From: Acanthococcus lagerstroemiae
Lineage: Eukaryota; Arthropoda; Insecta; Hemiptera; Eriococcidae
Assembly: GCA_031841125.1 (NCBI GenBank)
Contig: CM063107.1
Coordinates: 49,675,497-49,739,496, forward strand
DNA length: 64,000 nt
Direction: 5' to 3'
Shown: piece by piece, positions 44,946 through 57,433 of the stretch
Numbering within the stretch: the first letter of the stretch is position 1
Layout: each line of letters begins with the position of its first letter
Translations under genes and position numbers: made by a program
Notes under the pieces: model-generated
Databases searched by the model: none
What the model saw: the letters and a program-made list of their open reading frames with translations, nothing else
Told to the model about the DNA's origin: nothing

Positions 44946-45245
44946 CTTGAAATTAGATTGTATTTTTTCCGTGGGGAGGAAAAGAGGTAGAAGCAAAGAA
45001 AAATTCAGATTTGGACAGCTCCAAAAAAAGCTTAGAATACACGCTGGAAGAATTTTCACATGTTTTGGAAGTTTGAGATTGACTTCATGGGAAATGAGTT
45101 GGATCTTCAAATAGGGGTCATTCCATGCCAGTTCGGTCGAGAAACAGTATTTTTCACCTTCGATCCCTTCCGATGTTGACGAAAACTAATAGGGAAGGTT
45201 TCAGTATATCCCAAATTTTTTGAGAAACCATTCGGCAAAATAATA

Positions 45246-46444
45246 TAAGGCAAAATGCCCAATCTTGATCGGGGTTTCTTCAGGTCCCCTGGAGTGGTCT
45301 GTGGGGGTCGGTGGTCAGTTTCAAACCAGCATACAAAAATATCCTTTATCTACTTTTTAAGGGGGTTGTGACTGAAAAAAATCACCCCCCTCCTCATCTA
45401 CGTTTGATAAAACTTCTAAAAAACAAGATTCGGCACTAGGTGCCAAATATTGGTCACCCCTTCGATTCAAATTTTCCCAAAATGTATAAAAACTAGGAGG
45501 TAAATAAGACATAAAAGTGCGATGCGGAACCCGCTAACTGAAAAACTCAACGAGATATGAGCCTTTGAATTTTCAAAATAACCCTGCAAAAATTGACCAA
45601 CATTTGGCACCAAAAATTTTGACGTAAATTTTCACATTTCTGAACACAATTAACTTACAGACACTTAGTAAATAAGTTACGCATGAAAAATCATACACGA
45701 ATTGATCAGTACAGCCCTAAAATCAAATTTCAAATTGAAAAAAAAATTAGTGCCAAATGTTGGTCACTCTCAGGGCCGTATACAAGGGGGGTAGGGATCT
45801 GACCCCTCCCCTCTTAGATATGGCCGTGCGCTTAAAACTTCAGGAAAATGCGGCTCTCAGAAACATTAGAAACCCCATATGTTAGGTCAACCCCCCCTCG
45901 CCATATTCCTGGATCAAAAGTCGAAAAATTCATTTGTTAAAAATTTTCATCAAAATTGTTTCTACTTGATTATAAAAGGTGTTTCCACTCATCAGAATCG
46001 ATTTATGTGCGATAACATTCCAGTAATTCAAATTTTTTGTACAGAATTTGGCTTACTTTCAAAGTTAGTTCCTATGATGAAAAAAAAAAATCAAATTTGT
46101 CAAAACAAGAAGAAAATAATTACTGTGCAGTTTGATAGCATCATATTAAACCAAAAATGTATCCAAAGTGATTGTAAAATTACTTACCATCTCGATTTTT
46201 TCGAAGTTGTCTACTTCTTCACATAGGAATTTTTCACGTTTTTAGAACAACAATTTTCAATCACTGATAAAAAGCACCCAAGACACTTTATTTCATCGGC
46301 CAAGTAGTTTAAATTGAAGAGGAAGGTCTGTTCTACAAGTTAAGATTGGTGGCAGCACCAACAAACCATTCGATGTGACGTCACAGCGTAACGAAAACGT
46401 GGCCAAGATTTGGTACCCCGATCAAGATTTGGCACTTTGCCTTA
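45246..46444. mobile_element. Candidate element with 30-bp inverted repeats
   Basis: TAAGGCAAAATGCCCAATCT... at 45246-45275 is inverted at 46415-46444 (28 of 30 match; both end in TTGATCGGGGT). Inside, TGCCAAATNTTGGTCAC occurs at about 45440 and 45751, and inverted (CCAACATTTGGCACC) at about 45597. No transposase is recognised. Confidence 0.5.
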
Positions 46445-49400
46445 AATTCAATCCCGAGTTTTCAATTTTTTCGGAAATGGCTACTTCTAAAATACGCGAC
46501 TGATTTTTCGTTATTTTTTATGCAAAAAATTTTAATTCAAAGATGCGCTACGTCTTGTAAGGTTCTAGATGCCGAAAGCCACAGAGAGTGGTATTATTAT
46601 TATCTTTTATTTTAATTATTTTGATTTTAATTTCAAGTTTCAATTTATTAAATTTAATATTAGGTAAGGTAACCAAATATGGACCAGGTTCTCAATACGG
46701 ACCACCGGCTTATCTCCTCTATTTATGGCGCTACCTGCCGGCAAAAAATCTAAGCTGTTCTCAATATACCATCCTAACAGATGTTGAAAATTCAAACTTG
46801 GAAACGCACACAAACAAAATAATCCCGGAGGTCTGGGTTAATTAACGCCTTTGAATGTGAATGCGTGTTCACCAACAATAACTGGATAATTGCCTATAAA
46901 AATCTACATTGGATCGCATTACTGCGACCATCCCTTTCGAACTTTCAGCCAGCAACCGTGACACTACTGGAATCGTTCTCCAGGAATACAGTAAAAATCA
47001 TCAATAAAGAAAGAACGGCATCCTGGGACTGTTTCAACAGTAGTTCTTGTTACTGTCTCCCTCCCCCCAAGACGTCAATTTTCTTCTCACCACCTCACCC
47101 CCGCCGGGAAATGACACCTACAATGGGGTGAGCTACCAGACTTTCTACTAGAACCCCTAACCTAGTAGGAGTGATCCTAAAGAGGGTCACAGTAACCACC
47201 CCTACATTCTGAGGCGAAGGGGGCGCTATCTACGTTGGATCGCATTATTGCGACCGTCCCTTTCGAACTTTCAGCCAGCAGCAGTGACACTGCTGGAATC
47301 ATTCTCCAGGGAATACAGTAAACCACATACTTTCCCCCTCCCCGCACATTTTACCCCTATGTGTAATGCGACTTTGTATTTGATGTGGCCTTCATTTGAC
47401 CAATGTTCAAATTAATTTTGTACGCATCCCTCAGATTGATGCCAATAAATATAAGGGAAATGTTCCAAAGTTCTTGAAAAATTAAAGGAGGGAGGGAACA
47501 CGTACCGCAAGGAGGTTGAAATTGAAATACGCCCCTTTTGGCGGATCCAGGGGCGTTAGAAATATGGTATCCACTTGTCTTGGACCAACGACTGGATTCA
47601 AAATTCAAAATTGTAACGGCACAGTGACTGGATAAAAGAAGCAGGAACAGGCTCTGTCCTAAGGGTGGCACTGGAAGTCTCAAGAAATAAAATACAGTGG
47701 CATTCTAAGTTTCAGAGCCCTAGCTAGATGGGCTGCTGTCTCTCTCGCGCAAGTTACAGTACTGCCCGATCGTCTTACTCCATCTTTCCGCTGAACAAGC
47801 ATACTGTGGCTGTGGGAACTCGGTGCACTCAGCGCAAGGGTGCCGTGAATTTTACGCATACATCTGGTCAACAACATATGTCTTGCAACTGCTGTAAAAA
47901 ATTCTGGAGATAGAGGGGGCTGTATCAGTTTTCAAGAGATGCAGTAAGAAATCCAGAGTTGGAACGACGATATGAGCAACGTATAGCGAGATCTCTGCCA
48001 TCGCTGACTGAGAGCTAGCGAGACACAACCTGGACTTTGTTGCACACAGTGAAACCCTGTATCACAGAACTTACAAGTCACATACCTAGTTTTCAGGCAA
48101 AAGAATTTTAGAAAATTGTAACCTTATGAAATGTCGCAACTTTTTTTATTGATCCGAGACCTATGTCCGACAACAGCGAGAGTTCTTGTTGAGTTAAAAG
48201 GAGCTGAAATTTTTATATCGTTTGCGACAACCAAGTTAGGTTTGAGTTCGTTGATAGGCTTACACGGACCATGGGATGGAGAGGAGTAAGAAGCCACAAT
48301 TACTGTGAGAGTGTCTTCGGACGCTATAGTTATCTTTAATTGACCTAGTCAGCTGAAATTTGTATAAGGAACTGTTTTACCATTAAGGTTATTCGAGTTC
48401 GAAAATGAGCCCAATTGGCTCGTTGAGTCCGGAGCCGCCACTAGAGTCTCCGTTATTTTTCACATTTGGGAAGTTGGGTAGGCTATCCCCTGAATTGGTT
48501 CCCTATTACGAAATAAGTTTACCACCGGATTTTAAACTATTTTGAATGTTAAAATCAATTTATAGAATTTTTTAATGTGTACCACAAATTACTCGAAGCT
48601 TAACACGGGATCTACGGGAAGGTTTCGTCTTGCAAGCGTGAAGTTGATTTTATTTTGTAGAGGATATGAGGTTTTGAACATTTTGGAAAAAGTAAAACTG
48701 TTCTAGGATAAAAATTGAATTTTGGAGGAATTTTTTGGAGTCGGGTGTTGCAAAAATTCGGTTATTGATGGATCGATTTTTTCCATTTTTCGGCAGGTTT
48801 ATTCTGTTAATAAGCTAATTTGACCTTTCCGGACGTATTTTTAACCCTGATTCCAGATTTTTGCTTGACATTCATCTCACGTGAATATATTTTCCTTCAA
48901 CTAGCTATTCAAATTGGGAAATTCTGCTGTTTCTTTCATCAAGTACTTTTTGTAATTCGAAAATAATCGAGAAAAAACCCACTTTTTAAATGTACATAAT
49001 GAAATAGTTCACTGATGCTTCCCGTGTTAATTTCTACTTAAATATAAACTCAAAGTACAGCAAAAGTGAAAGTATAATTTTGAATGTAGTATTGTCCTGG
49101 CCTTCTCTTATTTAAACTTGCTTACAAAATTTTGTCCATCTATGCGTTATAGATAATAGATCAGGCACTTCTGAAATGCTATGATTTTGTTGTTCGATCA
49201 CCGTTTCATTCTGCGATATTAGCGCACAGGCAGCTGTTTGACATCCAAAGTGATATTGCTTTTTTTTTTTTTCCAGAATTATATAAATATTGAAGGGTGG
49301 GGGGAGTATAATTGATAAACGGGACAAAGGTGTTAGAGGGAGTGCTAAAATTAGAAAGACCTCTTTTTGACAAAGTTGCAAAGGGGTCCAGACTTCTTCG

Positions 49401-51021
49401 ACCCTGCTTGCTATGCCATTACAAGTTTTCAAATCAGAAATACATTGTTTTACATTTTGGCTTTATTTGTATTTGCCGTTAGCACCTCGTCCCTACCCCC
49501 ACCCCTTTCTAAAAAGAATTGTTCAAAGTACCTACTCACTACCATAAACCTAATAGCAATGATTACGAATATCACATTAATTAGGGAATCTAATTATCAG
49601 TCGAATGTTGTAACGTACGGTGGGATGATGTAAATGGAAAATTCTAGTCTTCGCCCGTCCGCACGTTGACCGGAAGTAACGGATTTGATTCATCCGCACC
49701 TCGAGCGAGGCTGCTATAGGTATAGTTGATTCATAGGCTTGCCTAGTTCAACGGATGCGTCCATTTAGCCGTGGACTCTATTTTTTTACAATCGATTACA
49801 CTCATGAAATTAATTAATGCAGAAGAGATAGTCCGATTATGAGACACCACTTTTTCATTGCTCATAGATCTCGGTGGAATAGGTCAAACGAGATGGGAAT
49901 TGCTCTAGGAGGTGCTTAGTACAGTCTATTTTTAAAATCTGGGGTCAAAATTCTCAAAAATATAATCTAGGGGGCTATTTCTCAAGGTTACAAAAAATGA
50001 GAATTTTGGAGTTTTTTTGGGGAGGGTCGGGGTTTGAGTATGAGACATCTGAAATAAATTATTTCAAAATGATCAAATCATCGAAAAAACTCATTTATTT
50101 CGTGTGAAATGAACTAAATAAATAAACATTTTGACAAATTTATACATCTTTTTGAATACAAAGAATTAGATGAAGAACAAAATTCGCATATAAAGTATCA
50201 AATGTAATCAACCAGTTAAAGCATTGAATTTAAAAAGCGACCAGACTCATTTTTTAGACGGATGATTTCGAATATGACATAAGATTTTTCACCAGGTCGA
50301 ATTCTATTCAGTTTTAAATCTTTCACATTGTTATATATATTTATTTTTTAATTTTTATTAGAACCGCAATTCATCATTCTTCTATGATGGCTACAGTTTT
50401 CGAGGAACTGAATTTGAATTCGATGTCAGTAGTGCTCAATTAACTCATCGGTTTGTGTGAAATTCAACCAAATTCATTTTGAAAATTGTAATCGCTTTGA
50501 AAACATGGTGAATAAAAAAAAAGTGAAATGTGGGAAAAGTTACAAATGAAACTAAAAAAGGTTAAAAAAAGAAAGACTACTTACACGAAAATTTAGTTTC
50601 ATGGAAAACTGTTCTCCTACATAAAATAATTAAAGCGTTACAATATTTATTTATAGAAATATACATGATTTGTCGGCTATTATCTCTTATGGTTACGGAT
50701 TGTTTACAAAATTTGATTGATTTTAATGGCTGTGATAAATTTAATATTAGTTTATATAAATTTCCAATTTGAAAGTTAATATTATGATCATAAAAATTTT
50801 AAAAATATGAAAAACTCAACAAAATTGAAAATGGAACATAATTTGAGATTCCATCAACTCGTATAAGAAAAATCGCAAGATTTATGGAAAACTTCAGTCA
50901 TTATAGAAGAACGAAGCAAGAGATGGTAAACATTTTTAAAGGAGACTCAAAATTTCAAATTTTGAAGTAATTGAAAATTGACTTAACCAGATATCATGAG
51001 CATTCAACCAACTTGTATAGG
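46445..51021. other. Long stretch without a supportable gene
   Basis: AT-rich with several short open frames (for example 46588-46845, 47357-47683, 47728-47913, 49112-49432), none with a recognisable domain, signal peptide or splice-phase partner. It holds the 92-bp direct repeat described separately and small C/G runs. Confidence 0.35.
46904..47322. repeat. Pair of about 92-bp direct repeats
   Basis: CTACATTGGATCGCATTACT... (46904-46995) recurs at 47230-47322 with about ten differences, ending GGAATACAGTAAA in both. The spacing is 326 bp. This could be a segmental duplication or terminal direct repeats of a small element. Confidence 0.7.
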
Positions 51022-51922
51022 TGGGTAATTCTCTGCAAATGTGTCAAATTCACGTACCAGTACATTTCTGAGAGATTCAAGTATATAATATAATTTTTTT
51101 TCTATTAGGGGACACACAAAGGTGTGTGCCAACTTTTCACAACCATTCAAGTGTTGTGCCCCCGCCCCTACAACCCACAGAATTGATTTAATAGCAGAAT
51201 ATTCCATCGTAGTGACTGTCACTGCTCACATTTCTGAACAGTTATGTCCCCAAAAAGCGGTGTGGTAAGTATTTTTCTTCTGAAAAAAAAGAAGAGAACT
51301 TTAAGAATGAGATGAGGTATATACTCATATGAACAAGAGTGGTTACGAATGCATTATAAGGCCTAAGGCTAACGTCAAAGGTTGGTATCTGCCTTCTGAA
51401 ATTTGAAATCCATCGTAGTGATAAATTTTGTTAATTCTTCTTGGCTCCCTGATAAAATGTGTTGAGCTGCAAAGTGGCTGCACTGCGTCAGCTGTACACA
51501 TTATGAAAACAATTTCCGGATCTCGGATCTAAAATTGCAGTGACACTATTCAGTTTCTGTATCAAAGTTGATGTACCATATCATGTGTTTACGTTTATCA
51601 GTATCCATCGTAGTGACAAGAATTTCCTGGCCTCATACCGACGTAATCTCCTGAAACAAAAGTGGAGAATACTCAAATTAGTAAGTATATCATAATGAAA
51701 TACTTCATAACCACTAAAAATGAATATTTGCCACTACAAATTAAATTTTTCAACATTATTTCTCACGTAGTGACTTGTCTTTTCTTTTCTTTTGTAGTGA
51801 TCATAGCAGTATTCAGAGGTCACTACGAAGGAATTGAATGGTCACTACAGTGGAATTTGAAAACCTAAAACTAGCACCGTTTTCTTTGATTACAACATCA
51901 TTTCATTTGATTCCTAACAGAA

Positions 51923-52201
51923 AATGGCTCTATCACGAGAGGAGCAACTACGGCGTCACAGAGAAGTGCAAAAAAAAAAAGAATAAAATGAATACAGGAT
52001 GACCCAGAGTTGCTTGAAGAAGCAAATGCAAAGAGGCGACGCGCATATGCTATCCTAAAAGAAAAGAAGAAAAATAAGAAGTTGACAAAGGAAACTGATG
52101 CTCAGAGGAAGAAGTGGAGGTGTTTAACAAACTCAAATCCTCTACTCTATTCCTCCACCAACACTCTTTCAAAGAGCTATGAAATTTTCAATTCATTGTG
52201 A
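51923..52201 (+). pseudogene. Small basic, Arg/Lys/Glu-rich element protein, frameshifted
   Basis: ATG at 51923 opens MALSREEQLRRHREVQKKK. A run of 11 A causes a frameshift, after which IQDDPELLEEANAKRRRAYA, AILKEKKKNKK and ETDAQRKKWRCL follow in another frame. The EEQLRRHREVQ...DPELLEEAN pattern resembles the REKxxxxPEKxxEYLxKxRER-type basic helical segment found in some insect transposon proteins. I cannot assign the superfamily. Confidence 0.4.
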
Positions 52202-52828
52202 TGAATTGTAGAGTATTACGTACCTCCCTCTAGGGTTTTCATAAAATATACTTTCTTTCCTTCTTATCAAAAATCCTATTCTACTTTCAAGTAATTTCTA
52301 AATTAGATATACGTCTACTTTCTTAGTCATTCCAAATGACTTACTATTAGACTAATATTATTATAATATAATACAAAAATATTATTTGAGTTGCGCATTT
52401 GTGATAAACTGTTCAATTTTGATATTAAGTTTCCTAATTGTAGTGACCATTAAAAAAAAAGTTACGTTTGGATTATATAATTTTAGGTATTAAGTTTTCT
52501 AATAATTAAGGCCATTGAAAAAAGTTGTGTGATTTATAGTTTATAATTTTCTTAAGTTTCCTACCTACTCTTTGAGGCAATTGAAAAAGTTACCTCATTA
52601 CCTATTTAATTAATAAGATAATTCAGATTTACATACCTGTGATTTTCTTGTGAGACTTTGCAATAATAGTCATTGTAGAATAGTCTTAGGAAACTTTCAC
52701 ATATGATTCCTAAAATACAGGTATCACACTTTGAAATATTTGTTGATGTACTTCTTTTGAACTTTGTAAACAATTTTAAAGGCTACTTACCTTTCAGAGA
52801 CATCAGTGAGCATAAATATTCTGCCGTT

Positions 52829-52940
52829 ACTACAATGGAAACTCTTAGGTAGTGATCCATTATATGCAATCACTACGATGGAAATTCTTAGGTAGTGACC
52901 CATTATTTGCAATCACTACGATGGAAGTTCTTACGTAAGG
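52829..52940. repeat. 43-bp tandem repeat, about 2.6 copies
   Basis: The unit ACTACGATGGAAATTCTTAG, then GTAGTGACCCATTATTTGCAATC, is repeated with few changes. It forms the right subterminal cluster of the 51022-53120 element. Confidence 0.7.
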
Positions 52941-53266
52941 CACAAGGATTTTTTAAACACCCCTCCCGCCTCCCCCCAATTGAATGACTTAAGCCAAATT
53001 GTGAAAAAGACATCAGGGACATATATACTCAAAATCCCATGAGAAAAAATTGAAGAAATATAATTTTCAAATTATGAGTTTCCAGTCATCAAATTTAACA
53101 CATTTGCAGAGAATTACCCAGGTATCTAAATTGAGCAAGTGTCAATCTTAGGGAAATTACTGAATACAAATTTAAAGCCATAAATAAAATGGAAAATTGG
53201 ACTTAAAGCCATATCAGATGTTTTCTATCAACTCAAATATAAACATTCAGCCAGATTCATGATAAA

Positions 53267-53930
53267 AATTGAATCGGTTAGGACCAAAAGGGGTGAAGTC
53301 CAAATATCGCATTTTTCAGGAATCGAAAGAAACTGTTTTATTCAAAAATTTGAAAATCATGGAATACGTCCTTCAGGGTGGTGGTAGAGGGTCACAAGAG
53401 ACAACTTTTAAGCTCGGTCCGATCGAATAAAATGTTGATGGGCCGAAGCTGGGGGGGGGGGGCTCAAAGTTTTTGGACTTAACCTTTTTTTTTTTTTTTT
53501 TTTTTTTGCAGTTTTACGGCTAGAAATTGGGTCATTTTAGTCTTGGTCCCATTCCAATCGAGCAAAATCCCTGCTTGTAAGAAAAAAAGTTTTGAAGCTG
53601 TATTGGAAAATTGCGATTTCGTTTTTGAAAATAGCACTTTTCAGGTATAAAAATGCAAAGAGAGGAGAGTGGGCCGAAATTTTTGAAGTATTTCTATTTT
53701 TTACACTAAAATACACCATTTTCGAATAATTTCTGGAAATAATCCATTTTTTGAAAAAAATTTATTCCAAAAATGAAAGAAAGCGATGTTGCCAAAAAGC
53801 ACTCTCCCAGCTGTTTCACGAAATTTCGACCACACCAGCAGATCCGCGATACTGCAATACCCCATGATCCGTTAAAAAAGCAAAAATGACAAAGTGGACT
53901 TGACCCCTTTTGGTTCTAACCGATTCAATT
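53267..53930. mobile_element. 664-bp MITE with about 35-bp TIRs
   Basis: AATTGAATCGGTTAGGACCA at 53267, extending to GGGGTGAAGTCCA, is inverted at 53895-53930 (three or so mismatches). The interior holds a G9 run, a poly-T run and a diverged palindrome. It is inserted in the degenerate repeat that also flanks the 51022-53120 element. No coding sequence. Confidence 0.7.
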
Positions 53931-53989
53931 ATTATATAGTTACCTAAAAAAAATACCCATGAGAAAAAAAATAATAAATAAAAAAAATC

Positions 53990-54330
53990 AGAATTAGAAT
54001 AATGCCAACTTGAATCCGAAAATTCAGCCTGATTCGTGGAAATCTGTATCACGTTGGAAGAATTATCTGATAGGTAGTTTTAAAAAGTCTCAAAATTCGA
54101 AAAATCCAGAAAATTTTAAAAGTGAGTCTGGCAACTGAACCGACAAACCATTCTGCAGTTCGTGGAAAATTGTAGCCACTTACGGAAAATTATCAATGAA
54201 TTGCTGTAAACATGTCACACGGCAACTGAGCACATAAAAATTCAGCTCGATTCTTGGAAACCTCTAGTCACTTTAGAAAAATTATTAATAAGTTACAGTA
54301 GAAATATCAAAAAAAAAATCACAAAATTCC
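53990..54330. repeat. About 110-bp degenerate tandem repeat, three units
   Basis: Each unit contains a phrase like ATTCAGC(C/T)(T/C)GATTC(G/T)TGGAAA followed by a GTA(G)CACTT...GAAAAATTATC phrase (about 54025, 54150 and 54240). Related phrases occur at 50.8-51.0 and 53.2 kb. Confidence 0.45.
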
Positions 54331-57122
54331 AAAAATTCTACAAAATTGAAATTTGAACTTAATTAAAAAGAAAAACTTCAACCAATTAGTGTAAAAAAAA
54401 TTAGCAAATTCATAAAAAATTGTAGTCTGAATAAAGGCATCCAAGAATTTTAAGATGGGGCAAATTCGAAGCCTACAAGGAAGCTGATAGGTACCTGAAG
54501 TATGTTCCATAAACAGATATATAAAACTTCAGGAAAGATTCCATGAAGAATAATGTGAGTGAGGATATATATTCCGAATTTGAAATCAAATACAGTTGTC
54601 GAGATTCGTGTTTCAAAAAAGAAGCTTGATGACCACAGTATGAAGAAATTACGATTTGAAGTTGTGAACAGTAACAACCATGGCGATAAAATTTTCAGCC
54701 TCTTTAACTGATTTCTTGAGCGGTTTTAGAGGCATCATGCTCAATAAGACTATTAAAAATAAGTCCTCCAACATGTTCTGAATTTATTTTTTGAGAAATA
54801 CTGAGTTACTTAACATATTTTAAGTATCAGTGAAGTGGTATAAACTTCAATATATTAAGGGGAAGAAATTTTTCTGGAAGGGAAGCAATCACAATTTTTC
54901 ATTTACAGATGTAGCAAAATTCTGCGATGTACCCTTCTTGGCACGTCGTACCCGATTTTCTAGGAAGCCGTATTTACCATCCCACACCCGGGGACCGACA
55001 CCACACAGTACACCAGGGAGGTTCATAGTCCAAGGGCATGAGTACGAGCATTAAAAGTAATTCTAATAGTGATTATTTCGGATCGCCGTCACGTGTAATG
55101 GTCTCACATACCACGCTTTATGTCTCATTAGCCCATAAGGAGGTAAGGAATTATTTTCGTAAAGAAGCCTTCTTCCCTTAATCCCCCGGTGAATTTTCTC
55201 AAATTGGAATACAAGTGATCTGAATGTTAGTGTTCAACATGGATTACTTGATCTTGGCGAGGTGAATTTGGAACAACCTTTCATTTACTCATTTTTGAAA
55301 TTACACCGAGGCAACACGATGTGCGTATTTGAATATGATGTCTGGCATCCCAACTTTTATTTTTCTCAAAATCAATTTTCTCTCGTATATTGGGTACTCG
55401 ATCTCTCATTAAAGAGAAAATGGAAAAAGTGGGCATCTATCACGAAAAATTATGATACGAGTACACAGGTAAGCGAAGTTTCCCATTACCAAAATTTTGA
55501 ATAATTAAAAAAAGGTCCTCACTTTTCTGAAGTTCTCAGTTGAAAATGTGACCAATTTTAACATTTTCTGAGAAGAGGGACGGGGTCCCCTGCGGCCGTT
55601 ACGTCTCTGACCAAGTTATGTACCTGGTTATTTCAAAGTCATAAATGGTTCAAGGGAATCGAAGAAATATAAACGGCAGCTGAGTAGCGATCCAAGTAAT
55701 GCAAGTGTGAAATAGAAGTGGCCTGTCGATCTTGTTTCAGGAACCATTATGATTCATCCAACTAAAATCGGCAACGCTGCCCAATACAAACATTTTTTGG
55801 GTTCATATTCTTAACAAATATTTTTTATAAATAAAAAAACTCATATTTTTTCTTTTCACTGTAGAAACATTTTCTTTAATGAACTTTTTAATTTTCAGGA
55901 TAATCTTTATCTTTATTCTGTGACTTTATTTTCGAACTCCATAGCATTCTCAAAAGTGCACGTGGTTTTCCACTTTTTTTTTTGACGTAATTGAGTTTAC
56001 CTTAAGAATTGGTTATGAAAATTCCGATAGAGGAGCTCTAAAATTAGCCATTTTGCATCAAGTAAAAAATTCCGAAAATTTTCGTGGTCAGAAATCATTG
56101 ATTGTAGCATGCTTTTTTCTTTGAAAATTTTTCCATCGATAAATGGATGTTGGAAAGACAACGAGAGCGCAGAATGGTCAAGGGAGTTAAAGAATCCGGT
56201 CGTACATGTTTGGAGAAAGGAAACCCTCGAAAATAATTCCAGTCAAGTGTATACTTCTAGAACAGCGATGTAAATCGGGGAGGGAGAAGGTATGAAGACG
56301 TATCCCTCGATAGCCATCAGGAAGGAAATAAACATTCACATTTTGTAAAAAAAAAAAATAATAAAAAAAGTTTTACATTCGAGACCTTTTTTTTAATTTT
56401 CTTTTTGCTTGTCAAATTAAAATTTGGGTTGAAATTTTATGTGCCCGCTGTAATTTTACCTACAAAATTTTAAAACTATTGCCCCTTCCCCCGAAGAATA
56501 TCCTATTTACTCTGCTATAATCATGAACGGACTATTGTGAAGCAAAATTTTAATTTAATTTTAAATCTAAATGAATTGAAGTAAAGTTGTATTTTATTTT
56601 AATAAACATTATTTTATTTAAAAAAGTCTTGCTCAATTATTTTTAGTTTTATCTAAACATGACATAGGTACACATTTCATGGGCAAAATATTGACGGGTC
56701 TACAAAATTTCACTTAAATCTTAAATCTTATCTGTGCAAGCAGTAAACAACAGATTTTCAGTCTAAAATCTTAGTTGACAAGCTTCAAAATTCTACTTTT
56801 CCCTCTAGTTCGGGGGAAAGGGATATCCCCATATGCTCCTTCCCCATTGAGATTGCTGGCGGTAATCCACCGGTTGCCGTTTAAAAGAGGCTTCAAAATT
56901 TTTACTAATTTGCGTCACTTTTTGTGAAACGAGTGTATTAGAATGTTTTGTACTATTCCTCCCCCTTTTCGACCACAAATTTCATTCACCGTCTTAAAAA
57001 GGTTTTCCGATCTCTTGTATTATGTTAGTTTAATTACACGTTTATCTTTAGCTTCCGAGTCCGACGTGTGTCCACATCCTCAACGATTACAAATAATATG
57101 AAGGGACAATAGTACATCGATA
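54331..57122. other. Non-coding stretch downstream of the Gln-rich gene
   Basis: No gene recognised. Short frames such as 54830-55054 and 55262-55504 carry no motif. AT-rich with poly-T/A tracts. Confidence 0.35.
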
Positions 57123-57124
57123 AT

Positions 57125-57140
57125 TTTATTAAATTTTATT
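57125..57140 (-). terminator. Polyadenylation signals of the Gln-rich gene
   Basis: Two AATAAA hexamers on the - strand (57130-57125 and 57140-57135), 90-105 bp past the stop codon at 57232-57230. Confidence 0.65.
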
Positions 57141-57229
57141 ATTACAACTAGAAATAAATACAAAAGCTGCGTCTTAACCGTACGTTAAATCACAAGGAAG
57201 AAAAAAGTATAAATAATCAGTCTGTCGCA

Positions 57230-57433
57230 TTATTGAGCCGAATTTGTGAGTTTTGCGGATTCAACACCGCCACTGCCGTTTGCGGAGTCGAGATCTGGGT
57301 CACTAGTTGGTGTAGATATTTCAACTTTGGGCTCATTTTTCACTGCAGTTAATCCGGGTTGTTTATTTTGTTGCAAGAAACGTTGGTAAGCGAGAGATGC
57401 TCCGGGTAGGTTGGACACTTCCACCGGTTGTTT
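57230..57433 (-). CDS. Gln-rich gene, last exon
   Basis: The - strand acceptor GTTATTTAG ends at 57434. It reads KQPVEVSNLPGASLAYQRFL, then an acidic Asp/Ser/Gly tail ending KLTNSAQ and TAA (57232-57230). Confidence 0.8.
   Translation of the reverse strand, partial: KQPVEVSNLPGASLAYQRFLQQNKQPGLTAVKNEPKVEISTPTSDPDLDSANGSGGVESAKLTNSAQ

Larger units (their letters stand above)
51022..53120. mobile_element. 2.1 kb TIR element with CCATCGTAGTGAC subterminal repeats
   Basis: TGGGTAATTCTCTGCAAATG at 51022 continues as a 30-base arm inverted at 53091-53120 (28 of 30 match). Near the left end CCATCGTAGTGA(C/T) occurs at about 51206, 51411 and 51605. Near the right end the inverse CACTACGATGG occurs in a tandem array at about 52830-52932. 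An internal frame at about 51923-52200 encodes a small basic protein. The flanking sequence on both sides (50.8-51.0 and 53.15-53.27 kb) is the same degenerate repeat, consistent with insertion into it. Confidence 0.65.

Noticed and set aside
47357..47913. Two opposing short frames as a possible small gene
   Set aside because: No motif, signal peptide or splice consistency; the frames conflict with each other.
49112..49432. 106-codon - strand frame
   Set aside because: No recognisable domain, and it runs through a poly-T tract.
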